A stretch of 64,000 nt of DNA from Elizabethkingia occulta (GCF_002023715.1 NZ_MAHX01000015.1:1-64000); one strand, 5' to 3'. Shown: positions 35,301-44,179, numbered from the stretch's first letter. Notes: generated from the letters alone by a model not told the origin. Numbers and translations: made by a program.

Positions 35301-35667
35301 GAGAATAAATTCTGTCGATACCATAATCCATAAGATCCTTGATCTCTTCCGGTAAGATAACACCACCCCCGCCACCGAAGATTTTAATCTGTGGCGAGTT
35401 CTTTTCTCTCAGCAGATCATAGATATACTTAAAGTACTCGTTATGTCCGCCTTGATAAGAAGTCAATGCTATAGCATTAGCGTCTTCTTGTATTGCTGTG
35501 TTTACAACTTCTTCTGCTGATTTGTCATGTCCAAGGTGAATGACCTCACATCCGGTTCCTTGGATCACCCGCCGCATAATGTTTATAGCAGCGTCGTGTC
35601 CGTCGAACAAAGCCGCTGCTGTAACAATCCTGACTTTATTGTCAGGAGTATATTTTTTTGTATTCAT
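32302..35667 (-). CDS. icmF: Fused B12-dependent acyl-CoA mutase IcmF
   Basis: A 1121-aa fusion with four parts. The N-terminal adenosylcobalamin-binding domain has [14 protein letters not shown] at 16-29. A MeaB-like G3E GTPase chaperone has the P-loop [13 protein letters not shown] at about 203-215 and NKSDKRG. A linker follows, then the mutase large domain from about 560 ([38 protein letters not shown]). This layout is that of isobutyryl-CoA mutase/GTPase fusions, which interconvert isobutyryl-CoA and butyryl-CoA or act on related branched acyl-CoAs. Which one cannot be told from sequence. A repeat-derived segment (TLRQAQGDN, about 405-413) lies in the linker. Confidence 0.93.
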   Translation of the reverse strand: MNTKKYTPDNKVRIVTAAALFDGHDAAINIMRRVIQGTGCEVIHLGHDKSAEEVVNTAIQEDANAIALTSYQGGHNEYFKYIYDLLREKNSPQIKIFGGGGGVILPEEIKDLMDYGIDRIYSPDDGRELGLQGMIDDLVQRSDFATGKDITAKDLDAINFDNPTSIAQVISAVENFSDEKPELVKAIDEQSKDLNIPIIGITGTGGAGKSSLTDELVRRFLRSNPDKKIAIISIDPSKKKTGGALLGDRIRMNAINDPRVYMRSMATRENNVSVSPFIHSALNVLKLAHPDVIILETSGIGQSGSEVSDFADVSMYVMTPEYGASTQLEKIDMLDYADLVALNKSDKRGALDALQAVRKQFQRNHLLWESPLDDMPVFATKASQFNDHGTTELYNRLVLKVNETLRQAQGDNASEFNTFIEQEVTDEVTIIPPKRVRYLSEIVENNKQYDAAIEKQAELARTMYHIDGVKKIISNDILETEYQKAEKELQQENIDFLKNWDATKKAFHAEFYSYFVRGKEIKVETSTESLSHLRIPKIALPKYNDWGDLIKWKGQENLPGSFPFTAGIYPFKRTGEDPTRMFAGEGGPERTNRRFHYVSAEMPAKRLSTAFDSVTLYGQDPALPPDIYGKIGNAGVSIATLDDAKKLYSGFDLVNALTSVSMTINGPAPMLLAFFMNAAIDQNVEKYITEHKLESKVEAVLKAKFDDKGLKRPQYNGALPPSNNGLGLKLLGITGDEVIPADVYEKIKAQTIATVRGTVQADILKEDQAQNTCIFSTEFALRLMGDVQEYFIKEKVRNFYSVSISGYHIAEAGANPISQLAFTLANGFTYVEYYLSRGMDINDFAPNLSFFFSNGIDPEYAVIGRVARRIWAKAMKLKYGADERSQMLKYHIQTSGRSLHAQEIDFNDIRTTLQALYAIYDNCNSLHTNAYDEAITTPTEESVRRAMAIQLIINKELGLAKNENPLQGSFIIEELTDLVEEAVYTEFDRITERGGVLGAMETMYQRSKIQEESMHYEWLKHTGEYPIIGVNTFLGKDGSPTVLPGEVIRSTEEEKQAQIESLHNFQEANEGKSEEALRKLQHAAINQQNLFGVMMDAVKYCSLGQITNALFEVGGKYRRNM
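34431..34460. repeat. Repeat-derived insertion inside icmF
   Basis: The plus strand reads CCCTGAGCCTGTCGAAGGG at 34439-34457. This matches the core of a widespread bacterial intergenic palindromic repeat (CCCTTCGACAGGCTCAGGG) and is here translated as RQAQGDN. I recognise it from memory. It sits in the linker between the GTPase and mutase domains. Confidence 0.7.
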
Positions 35668-35687
35668 ATTAGGGTTTAGTAATAATT

Positions 35688-35695
35688 CAAATATA
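35688..35695 (-). promoter_or_regulatory. -7 box of icmF
   Basis: TATATTTG on the minus strand, 20 bases before the ATG. Confidence 0.5.
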
Positions 35696-35848
35696 ATAAA
35701 TTGAGAGGATATCTTCTTCAGGATTATATGGTTAACAAAAAGGGCTTAAAAATGGCCGGTTTCAGCCATTTTTGCCCGAAAATCATAGTCTGTAGATTAA
35801 AAATCAATACTTTTATACTCATAAAATTTAATACTAAACACTGCAACG

Positions 35849-37372
35849 ATGAATCTGAAATCAACTATTGTAATAGCTTTAATCAGTGCTTATTCTGTAA
35901 GCTTTGCCCAGGAACGAATTTATTTTGATGAAAACTGGGAAACTACCACCAAAGACCAGATGGTTTATTACCGGGAAACCTCTAAACAAGGAAATCTAAT
36001 TCTGCTAAAAGACTATTATAAAAACGGAACACTGCAGTTCGAAGGCTTAGCATCGGACGTTACACCAAATCATGAAGTATATGAAGGAAAAGCAACCTGG
36101 TATTTTCCTGATGGCAAACCTGAAAAAATTGCAGAATATATAAAGGGTATACCGACAGGCATATCTAAAATGTTTGACGGACAGGGGCGAATTGTTGAAG
36201 ATCTTATTTATAATAAAGAAGGAAAGTATGATGGGACATCTTACCTTTATAAAGCCATTGATGAAGGTACAGGCTACAATATGATAACCGAATATAAAAA
36301 TTCTGAAGCTACATTTGCTGTTATTTTCGACGATTCTAGAAAAGGGATACGAAGCGAGACTATTTATAAGGATGGTTATGAATCTGAAGTTAAATATTAC
36401 GACGAAAAAGGTAAATATATAGGAAGTAGAACATATAATAGTAAAGAAGGTAAATATGAAGGAACTATTATAGAATACTATTATGGACCTATGAGAATTG
36501 CCAGTATAGAAAGATATAACAAAAAAGGAGATCTGTTGGAATCTAAGAGCTTTTATAAGAATGGCAAGCTGAAGCAAGATGTAAAAATCTCAGGTAAAAA
36601 TAGACAGAAAATTACCTATAATGATGAAGGTAAGGTAATTGCAAAACTTGACCTAAAATATAATTTGGAAATTAAAGATGCTGTTGCTTATGAAGGCGAA
36701 GATTATGAATTCTATGAAGAAGGAGAGACTGTAAGACGTATAGCTACTTACCACGAAGGCGTACTTGCTTCCGATAAGAATTATGATGAAGACGGGAAAT
36801 TAAATACTGAAACCTTTTATAAAGGCGAAGACAAGATAGCTACTAATTACTATAATACTGATGGCTCTTTAAAAGCAAAACTGGAATTAAAGGACGGCGT
36901 TGGCTATAATGGGACGGAAGTTGCAAGTGCTGGTGAAATAGTCTATAAGGATGGAATTGTTCAGGATATGAAAAGACTTTTTGAAAACGGAAAAGTACAA
37001 TGGACAAAGCACCTTAACCCTGAAAAAAAAATATATGAATCTAAAGTATATAACGAAGAAGGAGCAGTACTTTATTCTTACACAAGATCAACAGATGAGG
37101 ATTCATTTAACGGAGAAGTATTGCAATATTTAAAAGGAAAAATAAGTAATAAGGCTGTTATAAAGGATAATAAACTTGTTAGTGGCAAAATCCGAATCGA
37201 TGAAGATGTACGTGATGTAGAAATCGAAAGAAAAGGAGAGTGGATAATAATCCGACAATATACAAAAGCAGCTAAGCTATTTTCAGAAGAAAAAATTCTT
37301 ATTAATGAGAATCCTTACGGAGAATCTTATTATTTTCGCGAAGAATCTCTTGTCAAGAATTATAACTATTAA
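35849..37372 (+). CDS. Secreted MORN-repeat-like protein
   Basis: A 507-aa exported protein with signal peptide MNLKSTIVIALISAYSVSFA. The mature part consists of many short repeats of the MORN_2/YwqK type, in which YYKNGTLQFEG, YFPDGKPEKIAEY, FYKNGKLKQDV and NYYNTDGSLKAKLEL are examples. Aromatic and Gly/Asn positions recur every 20-25 residues. Such arrays are common in Bacteroidetes exported proteins; the function is unknown. A small membrane-protein gene follows after 8 bp and may be cotranscribed. Confidence 0.82.
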   Translation: MNLKSTIVIALISAYSVSFAQERIYFDENWETTTKDQMVYYRETSKQGNLILLKDYYKNGTLQFEGLASDVTPNHEVYEGKATWYFPDGKPEKIAEYIKGIPTGISKMFDGQGRIVEDLIYNKEGKYDGTSYLYKAIDEGTGYNMITEYKNSEATFAVIFDDSRKGIRSETIYKDGYESEVKYYDEKGKYIGSRTYNSKEGKYEGTIIEYYYGPMRIASIERYNKKGDLLESKSFYKNGKLKQDVKISGKNRQKITYNDEGKVIAKLDLKYNLEIKDAVAYEGEDYEFYEEGETVRRIATYHEGVLASDKNYDEDGKLNTETFYKGEDKIATNYYNTDGSLKAKLELKDGVGYNGTEVASAGEIVYKDGIVQDMKRLFENGKVQWTKHLNPEKKIYESKVYNEEGAVLYSYTRSTDEDSFNGEVLQYLKGKISNKAVIKDNKLVSGKIRIDEDVRDVEIERKGEWIIIRQYTKAAKLFSEEKILINENPYGESYYFREESLVKNYNY

Positions 37373-37380
37373 TAAGAAGC

Positions 37381-37713
37381 ATGAAAAAAGCAATTTTATA
37401 TCTTTTATTGGGAACTGCAGTTAGTTTCCTGTTCCATTATTTTTTATCAGGATTCGGGAAAGTTTCTTTAGATCTTTATTATGCTTTTGCTTTTGGATTA
37501 GGTTGGGGAATGGCTTATTTTCTGGACAGACCCGATTTTGCACTACCCAAAAAATTGGGACTATCTTTTATAGGGATTATCCTTTTAGTAGTATTGGGAA
37601 TTGTTTTCTTTAATCTGGAAATTGCTATTCCTTCTATTATTCGTTTTTCAACAGTCTTTGTTGCCTATTATCTTTTGGCCAGTTTCAGACAAAGTAAATC
37701 ATTGAGAAAATAA
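37381..37713 (+). CDS. Small membrane protein
   Basis: A 110-aa protein with four hydrophobic stretches (AILYLLLGTAVSFLFHYFL, LYYAFAFGLGWGMAYFL, LSFIGIILLVVLGIVFF, IIRFSTVFVAYYLLASF) and a short basic tail. I do not recognise the family. It directly follows the MORN-like gene and ends at a strong hairpin. Confidence 0.7.
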   Translation: MKKAILYLLLGTAVSFLFHYFLSGFGKVSLDLYYAFAFGLGWGMAYFLDRPDFALPKKLGLSFIGIILLVVLGIVFFNLEIAIPSIIRFSTVFVAYYLLASFRQSKSLRK

Positions 37714-37732
37714 ATTTGATTTTAATAAAATC

Positions 37733-37770
37733 AAAAGCAGCGTTTCAGATATCTGAAACGCTGCTTTTTT
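37733..37770. terminator. Bidirectional terminator with 18-bp arms
   Basis: A perfect palindrome centred at 37750/37751 pairs 37733-37750 with 37751-37768, and T runs close both ends. It separates the convergent small-membrane-protein and DUF3667 genes. Confidence 0.93.
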
Positions 37771-37790
37771 ATATTCTATATCCTACAGGT

Positions 37791-38906
37791 TTAGTGAATC
37801 ATCAGGAAGCTTATTAATATTAGAATCATTAAAAGGAATGTAAATAAAATTGTATTAATAAAGAATAAAGATATCCCTGCAATACCTGTGGTAATAGGGT
37901 GTGTCCTGTATACTTTATAATGAGCAATGAAAAAATAAACTCCACTATAAATTGAGAATATGGTAGCTAAGAAATATCCGATATTTCTGAAAAATGATAA
38001 AAGCGGGAACCATTTTGCAATAAGACTCAGGAATAGCACTATTGCAATCTCTACTAATAGAAATGAAAAATAATGCAACGTGAAAACACCGTGATCAAAA
38101 TACCAAAACTTTTTCTTGCTGTGAAATAGCCATAGTGTAAGTGCAAATAAAGGTAGATATAAGAAGAGAGCTTTTGGAAGAGAATGAAAGAAAGTTATAA
38201 TTAAGCCGTTCAATACATCTTTATAAGTTGCACCATGTTCATGAAGCTCAAAAGCTTTTTTTACAATAGGTCGTTCAATAGTAGTAAAGTTCATAGGATT
38301 TTTTGCTTGTATTGAATCGTATTGTTTTATATTATTAGCACCTTTTATAGGAGTGCCTTCTAAAAAGCGTTGATCTTTCCAGTTCATAAGATCACCTTGG
38401 ATAGTATTTTTTTTTATCAGAGAATCTTTTGTAGCTTTTAAAAATGCCTGAAGTTTTATTGAATCAACTTTCTTTATGTTATTTTCTTTGACGATAATAC
38501 CTGTTGCTTCAACAGTGTTTAATTCACGGAGGTGGTTTTGAGTTTGAATCAGTTCTTCATCTTTTTCATTATGACCACTTCCGACGTTTATGGGTAAAAA
38601 AGCAACCATTAGAAAAGTTATGAAACTCATGAAAATATATAGTTTCACAGGTGGAACATACTTTTGGCGTTCACCTTTCAGGTATGTAGTTGTTAATTTT
38701 CCAGGATTGAAGAGGAGATTTTTTAATGTTCCCCAAAACTGCCCGTCATAGTGGGTAAAGTCTTCAAAGAAATGTGTGAAAAGATAATGGAAGGGTTGTT
38801 TGGGTTCTGTGTTTTCCTGTCCACAATGCGGGCAGAATCTCTCTTCTACCTGATGACCACAGTTTAGACATGTCTTATCTGATCGGAGTTTTCCATGGTG
38901 TCCCAT
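37791..38906 (-). CDS. DUF3667 membrane protein with zinc ribbon
   Basis: A 371-aa protein from the ATG at 38906 (MGHHGKLRSDKTC). The frame can be extended to a TTG at 38966, but that covers a promoter box, so it is rejected. A zinc ribbon at 13-30 (CLNCGHQVEERFCPHCG) is followed by the DUF3667 signature FHYLFTHFFEDFTHYDGQFW and LLFNPGKLTTTYLKGER. Then come membrane helices (FIMSFITFLMVAF-like, ALFLYLPLFALTLWLF, LLVEIAIVLFLSLIA, and a very hydrophobic C-terminus). Function unknown. Confidence 0.88.
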   Translation of the reverse strand: MGHHGKLRSDKTCLNCGHQVEERFCPHCGQENTEPKQPFHYLFTHFFEDFTHYDGQFWGTLKNLLFNPGKLTTTYLKGERQKYVPPVKLYIFMSFITFLMVAFLPINVGSGHNEKDEELIQTQNHLRELNTVEATGIIVKENNIKKVDSIKLQAFLKATKDSLIKKNTIQGDLMNWKDQRFLEGTPIKGANNIKQYDSIQAKNPMNFTTIERPIVKKAFELHEHGATYKDVLNGLIITFFHSLPKALFLYLPLFALTLWLFHSKKKFWYFDHGVFTLHYFSFLLVEIAIVLFLSLIAKWFPLLSFFRNIGYFLATIFSIYSGVYFFIAHYKVYRTHPITTGIAGISLFFINTILFTFLLMILILISFLMIH

Positions 38907-38923
38907 TTCTGAATAGTTTTTTC

Positions 38924-38931
38924 CAAAAATA
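38924..38931 (-). promoter_or_regulatory. -7 box of the DUF3667 gene
   Basis: TATTTTTG on the minus strand, 17 bases before the ATG at 38906 and inside the longer alternative frame. Confidence 0.45.
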
Positions 38932-38956
38932 ATCAGATTTTGCAAAAATGGAAATA

Positions 38957-38993
38957 AAAAAAGCAATACCTTATAAAAAGGGACTGCTTTTTT
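38957..38993. other. Terminator-like hairpin in a divergent spacer
   Basis: AAAAAAGCA (38957-38965) pairs with TGCTTTTTT (38985-38993), with weak inner pairing. No gene ends here, as the neighbours are divergent (DUF3667 left, rplM right). Confidence 0.45.
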
Positions 38994-39149
38994 CTATGTT
39001 GATGTGTTTTTATGTTTGAATTATACACAATTCGTGTGCCAAAATAGGTTGAGGGAATATAGATAAAAATCGATTTTTATATAAGTTTTTGAATGCTAGT
39101 GTTTTGCCAAGTTAAACAGACCTGTAATATAAAAAAGCAAATAGCTGTT

Positions 39150-39178
39150 TTGTTTTAGAAAAATTATTTATACCTTTG
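39150..39178 (+). promoter_or_regulatory. Promoter of rplM-rpsI
   Basis: TTTTG (TTG at 39150-39152), an 18-base spacer, then TACCTTTG (39171-39178). This is one of the best matches to the Bacteroidetes consensus in the window. The leader to the GTG is about 40 nt. Confidence 0.8.
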
Positions 39179-39224
39179 CAAACCCGTAATGGGGAAAATT
39201 ATGTTTAATCGTAAACGATAAGTA

Positions 39225-39680
39225 GTGAATACATTAAGTTACAAAACCGTATCGGCTAACAAAGCTACCGCAAATAAAGAATGGGTTGTGGTAGACGCTG
39301 ATGGACAGCCTTTAGGGCGTTTAGCATCTAAAGTGGCTAAGATTTTGAGAGGAAAGCACAAAACTAACTTTACACCGCATGTTGACTGTGGCGATAACGT
39401 TATTATTTTGAATGCTGAGAAAGTAGCACTTTCAGGAAACAAGTGGGCTGATAAAGAGTACATCTGGCATACTGGGTATCCAGGAGGTCAAAAATCTTTA
39501 ACTGCTGCAGAACTTCATAAGAAAAACAGTGCAACGGTAGTTGAAAAAGCTGTAAAAGGGATGCTTCCTAAAAACAGATTAGGAAAAGCTATCTTCAAAA
39601 ACCTTCACGTATATGTAGGTGGAGAGCACAAGCATGAAGCACAGCAGCCTAAAGAAATTAATATTAACGAAATTAAATAA
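39225..39680 (+). CDS. rplM: 50S ribosomal protein L13
   Basis: A 151-aa large-subunit protein. Family marks are [20 protein letters not shown] at about 21-40, [17 protein letters not shown] and the late [19 protein letters not shown]. The start codon is GTG (39225), giving [11 protein letters not shown]. The leader contains two very small hairpins. rpsI follows after 5 bp in the usual L13-S9 operon. Confidence 0.98.
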   Translation: MNTLSYKTVSANKATANKEWVVVDADGQPLGRLASKVAKILRGKHKTNFTPHVDCGDNVIILNAEKVALSGNKWADKEYIWHTGYPGGQKSLTAAELHKKNSATVVEKAVKGMLPKNRLGKAIFKNLHVYVGGEHKHEAQQPKEININEIK

Positions 39681-39685
39681 TTAAG

Positions 39686-40072
39686 ATGTCTACAGTACAC
39701 AAAATCGGAAGAAGAAAAACATCTGTAGCGAGAGTTTACGTTAAGCCAGGTGCTGGTAACATTACTGTTAACGGTAAAGATGCTAAAACTTACTTCTGCA
39801 CAGATATGTTGGTTTACAAATTAAATCAACCATTTTTATTAACTGAAACTGCTGGTCAGTATGACGTTACCGTTAATGTTTTCGGTGGTGGTATTACGGG
39901 TCAGGCAGAAGCTATCAGACTAGGTATTTCAAGAGCACTTTGTGCAATCAATGAAGAATTCAGATTATCATTGAAACCTCACGGTCTTCTTACCAGAGAT
40001 GCTAGAATGGTGGAAAGAAAGAAATTCGGTCAGAAAAAAGCGAGAAAGAGATTCCAATTCTCAAAACGTTAA
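39686..40072 (+). CDS. rpsI: 30S ribosomal protein S9
   Basis: A 128-aa small-subunit protein with the typical opening [19 protein letters not shown], the middle [19 protein letters not shown] and the basic tail [14 protein letters not shown] that reaches the decoding centre. It is the second gene of the rplM operon. A weak hairpin (ATTTCA/TGAAAT) lies about 60 bp after the stop. Confidence 0.98.
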   Translation: MSTVHKIGRRKTSVARVYVKPGAGNITVNGKDAKTYFCTDMLVYKLNQPFLLTETAGQYDVTVNVFGGGITGQAEAIRLGISRALCAINEEFRLSLKPHGLLTRDARMVERKKFGQKKARKRFQFSKR

Positions 40073-40255
40073 TTTTCAAATTTCAGGATCTCAGAGTATG
40101 GATTTCAGACGCTTCACTTGGTCTGTTATTTCATTTTTGAAATCTATTTTAAACAAAACAAAAATTGCCCGTTTAGTTTAGCACCCAAACACTTCTCCCG
40201 TTCTTTGAAGTTGTTGATTGCTTAAAGCGGAATGTAAACTAAAAAAATTAAAGAC

Positions 40256-41014
40256 ATGGCAAAAGCAAATGTAAAAGACCTATTAGAGGCTGGCGTACAC
40301 TTCGGTCACATGACTAGAAAGTGGAATCCAAATATGGCTCCATACATCTTCATGGAGAAAAACGGTATTCACATTGTCGATTTACATAAAACGGCAGTAA
40401 AATTGGATGAAGCTTGTAACGCTTTAGAAAAAATTACTTCTGCTGGTAAAAAAGTTCTTTTTGTAGCTACTAAAAAACAAGCTAAAGAAGTTGTTGCAAA
40501 ACATGCTTCTGAATTGAACATGCCTTATATTACTGAAAGATGGCCAGGTGGTATGCTTACCAACTTCGTAACTATCAGAAAAGCGGTTAAGAAAATGAAC
40601 GCTATCGATAAAATGAAGAAAGATGGTACTTTCGAAACTTTATCTAAAAAAGAAAGGTTACAAGTTGACCGTCAGAGAGCTAACCTAGAGAAAAACTTAG
40701 GTTCTATCGCTGACATGGTGCGTCTTCCTTCTGCTATTTTCGTAGTAGATATTATGAGAGAACACATCGCGGTAACTGAAGCTAAGAAATTAGGTATTCC
40801 AGTTTTCGGTATCGTTGATACTAACTCTGACCCAAGAAAAGTAGATTTCGTTATCCCTGGTAACGATGATGCTTCTAAATCTATCGATATGATTCTTTCT
40901 GTAGTGTCTGAATCTATCAAAGAAGGTCAATCTCAAAGAAAAGCTGAAAAAGAAAAATCTAAAGAAGGAGAAAAAGCTACAGCTGATGCTGATGCTGATT
41001 TCGATGCTGAATAA
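40256..41014 (+). CDS. rpsB: 30S ribosomal protein S2
   Basis: A 252-aa small-subunit protein: LLEAGVHFGHMTRKWNPNM at 10-28, FVATKKQAKEVV, RWPGGMLTNFVTIRKAV and PVFGIVDTNSDP. The C-terminal 25 residues are low-complexity and acidic (ending ATADADADFDAE). It has a 180-bp upstream spacer and its own terminator. Usually tsf is the next gene, but here a lipoprotein on the other strand intervenes. Confidence 0.98.
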   Translation: MAKANVKDLLEAGVHFGHMTRKWNPNMAPYIFMEKNGIHIVDLHKTAVKLDEACNALEKITSAGKKVLFVATKKQAKEVVAKHASELNMPYITERWPGGMLTNFVTIRKAVKKMNAIDKMKKDGTFETLSKKERLQVDRQRANLEKNLGSIADMVRLPSAIFVVDIMREHIAVTEAKKLGIPVFGIVDTNSDPRKVDFVIPGNDDASKSIDMILSVVSESIKEGQSQRKAEKEKSKEGEKATADADADFDAE

Positions 41015-41037
41015 GAATTTTCTTATATACATAAAAA

Positions 41038-41070
41038 AACCCGTTAGTTTACTAGCGGGTTCTTTTTTAT
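41038..41070 (+). terminator. Terminator of rpsB
   Basis: A 10-bp stem (41038-41047 with 41052-41061, one G-U pair) with a 4-nt loop is followed by a T run. Confidence 0.9.
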
Positions 41071-41085
41071 CTCATGCAGACTTGA

Positions 41086-41526
41086 TTATTTTAATGATAG
41101 CTGCTGGGAGCTTCGGATACTAATGGTTTCTCTGTAAACTTTCTGACAAACATTGGCTGAAAGAGTATATGTCCCTTTACGGATCATAGCATACCCAACC
41201 TGTCCGGTGCCAATTGGTATTCTTTTAAATCCATTACTGCCGCTGATGGTGAAAACCATATTACAGGAAGATTCATTTTTTATAACAATAGAAGTGTTAA
41301 TGGCATTTGGATCTGTACTGTTCAAAAGATCATTTAATACAGCTTCCGTTTCGGGTTTATAAGTCTTTAGTAACTCATTATATTCTCTTTCAGTATTGGC
41401 CATAGAAGTATTGTTGCTCCCAGGGTAAGAAGGATATCTTGGGAATCGATTGTATGTACTATAATTCATAGCATCGCACCCGGCCAGAAATACTGTTGCA
41501 GAAATAAGGAATAAATATTTTTTCAT
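41086..41526 (-). CDS. Lipoprotein with SSCNM domain, paralogue of 21514
   Basis: A 146-aa lipoprotein (signal MKKYLFLISATVFLAGC, lipobox Cys17). A short Tyr/Pro/Ser-rich linker follows (YSTYNRFPRYPSYPGSNN). From about 75 there is a domain with NESSCNMVFTISGSNGFKRI, RKGTYTLSANVCQKVYRE and a final SLK. The order and both cysteines match the C-terminal domain of the lipoprotein at 21514-22086. It is inserted, on the opposite strand, between rpsB and tsf. Function unknown; the family name DUF6759 is from memory. Confidence 0.82.
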   Translation of the reverse strand: MKKYLFLISATVFLAGCDAMNYSTYNRFPRYPSYPGSNNTSMANTEREYNELLKTYKPETEAVLNDLLNSTDPNAINTSIVIKNESSCNMVFTISGSNGFKRIPIGTGQVGYAMIRKGTYTLSANVCQKVYRETISIRSSQQLSLK

Positions 41527-41530
41527 CTGC

Positions 41531-41538
41531 CAAAGATA
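41531..41538 (-). promoter_or_regulatory. -7 box of the lipoprotein gene
   Basis: TATCTTTG on the minus strand, ending 4 bases before the ATG. This suggests a nearly leaderless mRNA. Confidence 0.5.
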
Positions 41539-41616
41539 AATTAATCTTCTTAAAATTAATTATTTCGTAATACACGGAAACACAAAACACAGCTTTTTAA
41601 TTTGTTGTATTTTTTT

Positions 41617-41624
41617 TATCTTTG
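41617..41624 (+). promoter_or_regulatory. -7 box of tsf
   Basis: TATCTTTG, 45 bases before the ATG of tsf. It gives tsf a promoter of its own. Confidence 0.6.
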
Positions 41625-41669
41625 CACTGCTAAAATTTCAAGCATTATTTAATTAAAATATTTCAAACT

Positions 41670-42494
41670 ATGTATACACCAGTAGCAGCAGACGTAGCTA
41701 AACTAAGAAACCACACAGGTGCAGGTATGATGGATAGCAAAAAAGCTTTAGTGGAAGCTGAAGGCGATTTTGAAAAAGCTATCGAAATCCTTAGAAAAAA
41801 AGGTCAGAAAGTAGCAGCTAACAGAGCTGACAGAGAAAGTACTGAAGGTGCTGTTATCGCAAGAGTTAATGAGGATAACACTTTAGGTGCTATCATTAGC
41901 CTTAACTGTGAGACTGACTTCGTTGCTAAAAACGAAGCTTTCATCGAGTTAGCTTATGAATTAGCTGAAATGGCAATTACTGCTGCGACTAAAGAAGAAT
42001 TATTAGCTACAGATTTCCACGGAATTACTGTTGCTGAGAAATTAATCGAGCAGACAGGTGTTATCGGTGAGAAAATCGAGATCGGTAGCTTCGAAAGAAT
42101 TGAAGGTCCTTTCTTAGGTGCTTACATCCACGCAGGTAACAAAATTGCTGCTATTACTTCTCTTTCTGCTAACGTAGAAGGTGGTGTTGAAGCTGCAAAA
42201 GCTGTTTCTATGCAGATCGCTGCAATGAACCCAATCGCTCTTGATGAAACTCAGGTTTCTCAGGAAACTATCGATAAAGAATTAGAAATCGAAAGAGATA
42301 TCTTAACTAAAGAAGGTAAGCCTGCAAACATTATCGATAACATCCTTAAAGGTAAAATGCAGAAGTTCTACAAAGAAAATACTTTAGTTCACCAGGCGTT
42401 CATCAAAGACGGAAGCCAATCAGTAGCTGACTATGTGAAATCAGTTAGCGCTGACCTAAAAGTAGTAGGATTCGTAAGAGTAAGCTTAGCTTAA
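41670..42494 (+). CDS. tsf: Translation elongation factor Ts
   Basis: A 274-aa nucleotide-exchange factor for EF-Tu. The N-terminal UBA-like domain and signature are clear (VAKLRNHTGAGMMDSKKALVE at 9-29, shown in part; then DFEKAIEILRKKGQKVA). NCETDFVAKNE follows at about 78-88 and GKMQKFYKENTLVHQAFIK near the C-terminus. It has its own promoter box and terminator, so unlike the usual rpsB-tsf operon it is an independent unit here. Confidence 0.98.
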   Translation: MYTPVAADVAKLRNHTGAGMMDSKKALVEAEGDFEKAIEILRKKGQKVAANRADRESTEGAVIARVNEDNTLGAIISLNCETDFVAKNEAFIELAYELAEMAITAATKEELLATDFHGITVAEKLIEQTGVIGEKIEIGSFERIEGPFLGAYIHAGNKIAAITSLSANVEGGVEAAKAVSMQIAAMNPIALDETQVSQETIDKELEIERDILTKEGKPANIIDNILKGKMQKFYKENTLVHQAFIKDGSQSVADYVKSVSADLKVVGFVRVSLA

Positions 42495-42512
42495 TCAAAC
42501 TGAAATAAAAAG

Positions 42513-42541
42513 AAACCTCGGGAACTTCCCGGGGTTTTTTG
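42513..42541 (+). terminator. Terminator of tsf
   Basis: An 11-bp stem (42513-42523 with 42527-42537, one T-G pair) with a 3-nt loop and a T run. Confidence 0.9.
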
Positions 42542-42580
42542 TTAATCAGAATTAATGTTTCTCATTCCATAATAATTTCG

Positions 42581-42588
42581 TAATTTTG
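42581..42588 (+). promoter_or_regulatory. -7 box of guaB
   Basis: TAATTTTG, 13 bases before the ATG. Confidence 0.55.
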
Positions 42589-42601
42589 CAAAGAAAGTGC
42601 T

Positions 42602-44062
42602 ATGCCTATACACGACAAAATCATAGAGACGGCAATCACCTTTGATGACGTCCTTCTAGTACCTTCATACTCTGAAGTATTACCCAATCAGGTTTCTCTA
42701 AAATCAAGACTATCCGATAAAATCACCCTGAAAGTCCCAATCGTTTCTGCAGCTATGGATACGGTAACAGAAGCTTCACTTGCTATTGCATTAGCGAGAG
42801 TTGGAGGATTAGGATTTATTCATAAGAATATGCCAATCGAGGAGCAGGCTAATCAGGTTAACAGTGTAAAAAGATCCGAGAACGGTATGATCTCCGATCC
42901 TGTTACTCTATCCAAAGAGCATACTCTTGGAGAAGCTAAAGGAATGATGGCTCATTATAAAATTTCCGGACTACCTGTAGTGGACAATGATAACAAGCTA
43001 ATTGGGATCATTACAAACAGAGATGTAAAGTATCAGGAGGATCTTGATCTGAAAGTTGAAGAAATTATGACAAAGGATAATCTTATCGTTTCTCATAAGT
43101 CAACAACCCTGGAAGAAGCAAAAGAAATTTTGTTAAAGAGCAGAGTAGAGAAGTTACCAATTGTTGACTCTGAAAATAAATTGGTAGGTCTAATTACGAT
43201 TAAAGATATTGATAACCAGCTGGAGTATCCCAACGCTAATAAAGACGGAAGCGGAAGACTTATTGTTGGTGCCGGAGTAGGAGTAGGAGCAGATACAATG
43301 GACAGAGTGAAAGCTTTGGTTGAGGCAGGTGTAGATATTATCGCAGTAGACTCTGCACATGGCCACTCAGAAGGTGTTCTGGAAAAGATCAGAGAAATCC
43401 GCGCAGCATATCCGGATCTGGATATCGTTGGTGGAAATATTGTAACTGCAGAAGCAGCAAAAGCGCTTATTGAAGCTGGTGCAAATGTTCTGAAAGTAGG
43501 TGTTGGCCCTGGATCTATCTGTACAACGAGAGTTGTTGCAGGTGTAGGTGTACCACAATTATCTGCTATCTATAACGTTTACGAATATGCAAGAACACAA
43601 AATGTAGCTGTTATTGCAGACGGAGGTATCAAGCTTTCAGGGGATATTGTAAAAGCTATTGCAAGCGGAGCAGGAGCAGTAATGCTTGGCTCTCTTTTAG
43701 CAGGGACAGAAGAAGCTCCGGGAGATGAAATTATTTTCCAGGGTAGAAAATTCAAGTCTTATCAGGGAATGGGATCTTTAGCAGCAATGAAGCGTGGTGG
43801 TAAAGAAAGATATTTCCAAAGTGAGGCAAAGAAATTTGTACCTGAAGGTATCGAAGGAAGAGTTCCTTTTAAAGGTAAGTTAGAAGAAGTTATTTTCCAG
43901 CTTAGCGGAGGATTAAGAGCCGGAATGGGATACTGTGGAGCTAAGGATATAGAATCTCTTCAGAAAGATTCTAAAATGGTTCGTATCACAGGATCTGGAC
44001 TTAAAGAATCTCACCCGCATGATGTAATCATTACGCAGGAAGCCCCTAACTACTCATTGTAA
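42602..44062 (+). CDS. guaB: Inosine-5'-monophosphate dehydrogenase
   Basis: Oxidises IMP to XMP with NAD, the first committed step to GMP. The 486-aa length is standard. The N-terminal [17 protein letters not shown] is followed by two CBS domains at about 95-205. The catalytic Cys loop [15 protein letters not shown] lies near 303-317, followed by [11 protein letters not shown] and the flap [17 protein letters not shown]. It is a single gene between two strong terminators. Confidence 0.98.
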   Translation: MPIHDKIIETAITFDDVLLVPSYSEVLPNQVSLKSRLSDKITLKVPIVSAAMDTVTEASLAIALARVGGLGFIHKNMPIEEQANQVNSVKRSENGMISDPVTLSKEHTLGEAKGMMAHYKISGLPVVDNDNKLIGIITNRDVKYQEDLDLKVEEIMTKDNLIVSHKSTTLEEAKEILLKSRVEKLPIVDSENKLVGLITIKDIDNQLEYPNANKDGSGRLIVGAGVGVGADTMDRVKALVEAGVDIIAVDSAHGHSEGVLEKIREIRAAYPDLDIVGGNIVTAEAAKALIEAGANVLKVGVGPGSICTTRVVAGVGVPQLSAIYNVYEYARTQNVAVIADGGIKLSGDIVKAIASGAGAVMLGSLLAGTEEAPGDEIIFQGRKFKSYQGMGSLAAMKRGGKERYFQSEAKKFVPEGIEGRVPFKGKLEEVIFQLSGGLRAGMGYCGAKDIESLQKDSKMVRITGSGLKESHPHDVIITQEAPNYSL

Positions 44063-44083
44063 ATTATATTTAATACAATAAAT

Positions 44084-44111
44084 AAAAGCCAGCTGCACAG
44101 CTGGCTTTTTT
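44084..44111 (+). terminator. Terminator of guaB
   Basis: A perfect 12-bp stem (44084-44095 with 44098-44109) with a 2-nt loop and a T run. Confidence 0.9.
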
Positions 44112-44179
44112 GTTTGAATATTATTCCGGAAATATGAATATCTTTACGATAACTAATAATCATAATTCCTTAATTTATA

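Noticed and set aside
35701-35928. A 75-codon plus-strand frame between icmF and the MORN-like gene
   Set aside because: It overlaps the signal peptide of the real gene, begins in the icmF promoter region and resembles nothing.
36047-36577. A 176-codon minus-strand frame inside the MORN-like gene
   Set aside because: Antisense to a repeat gene with signal peptide. The Phe/Ile-rich composition is an artefact of the complementary strand.
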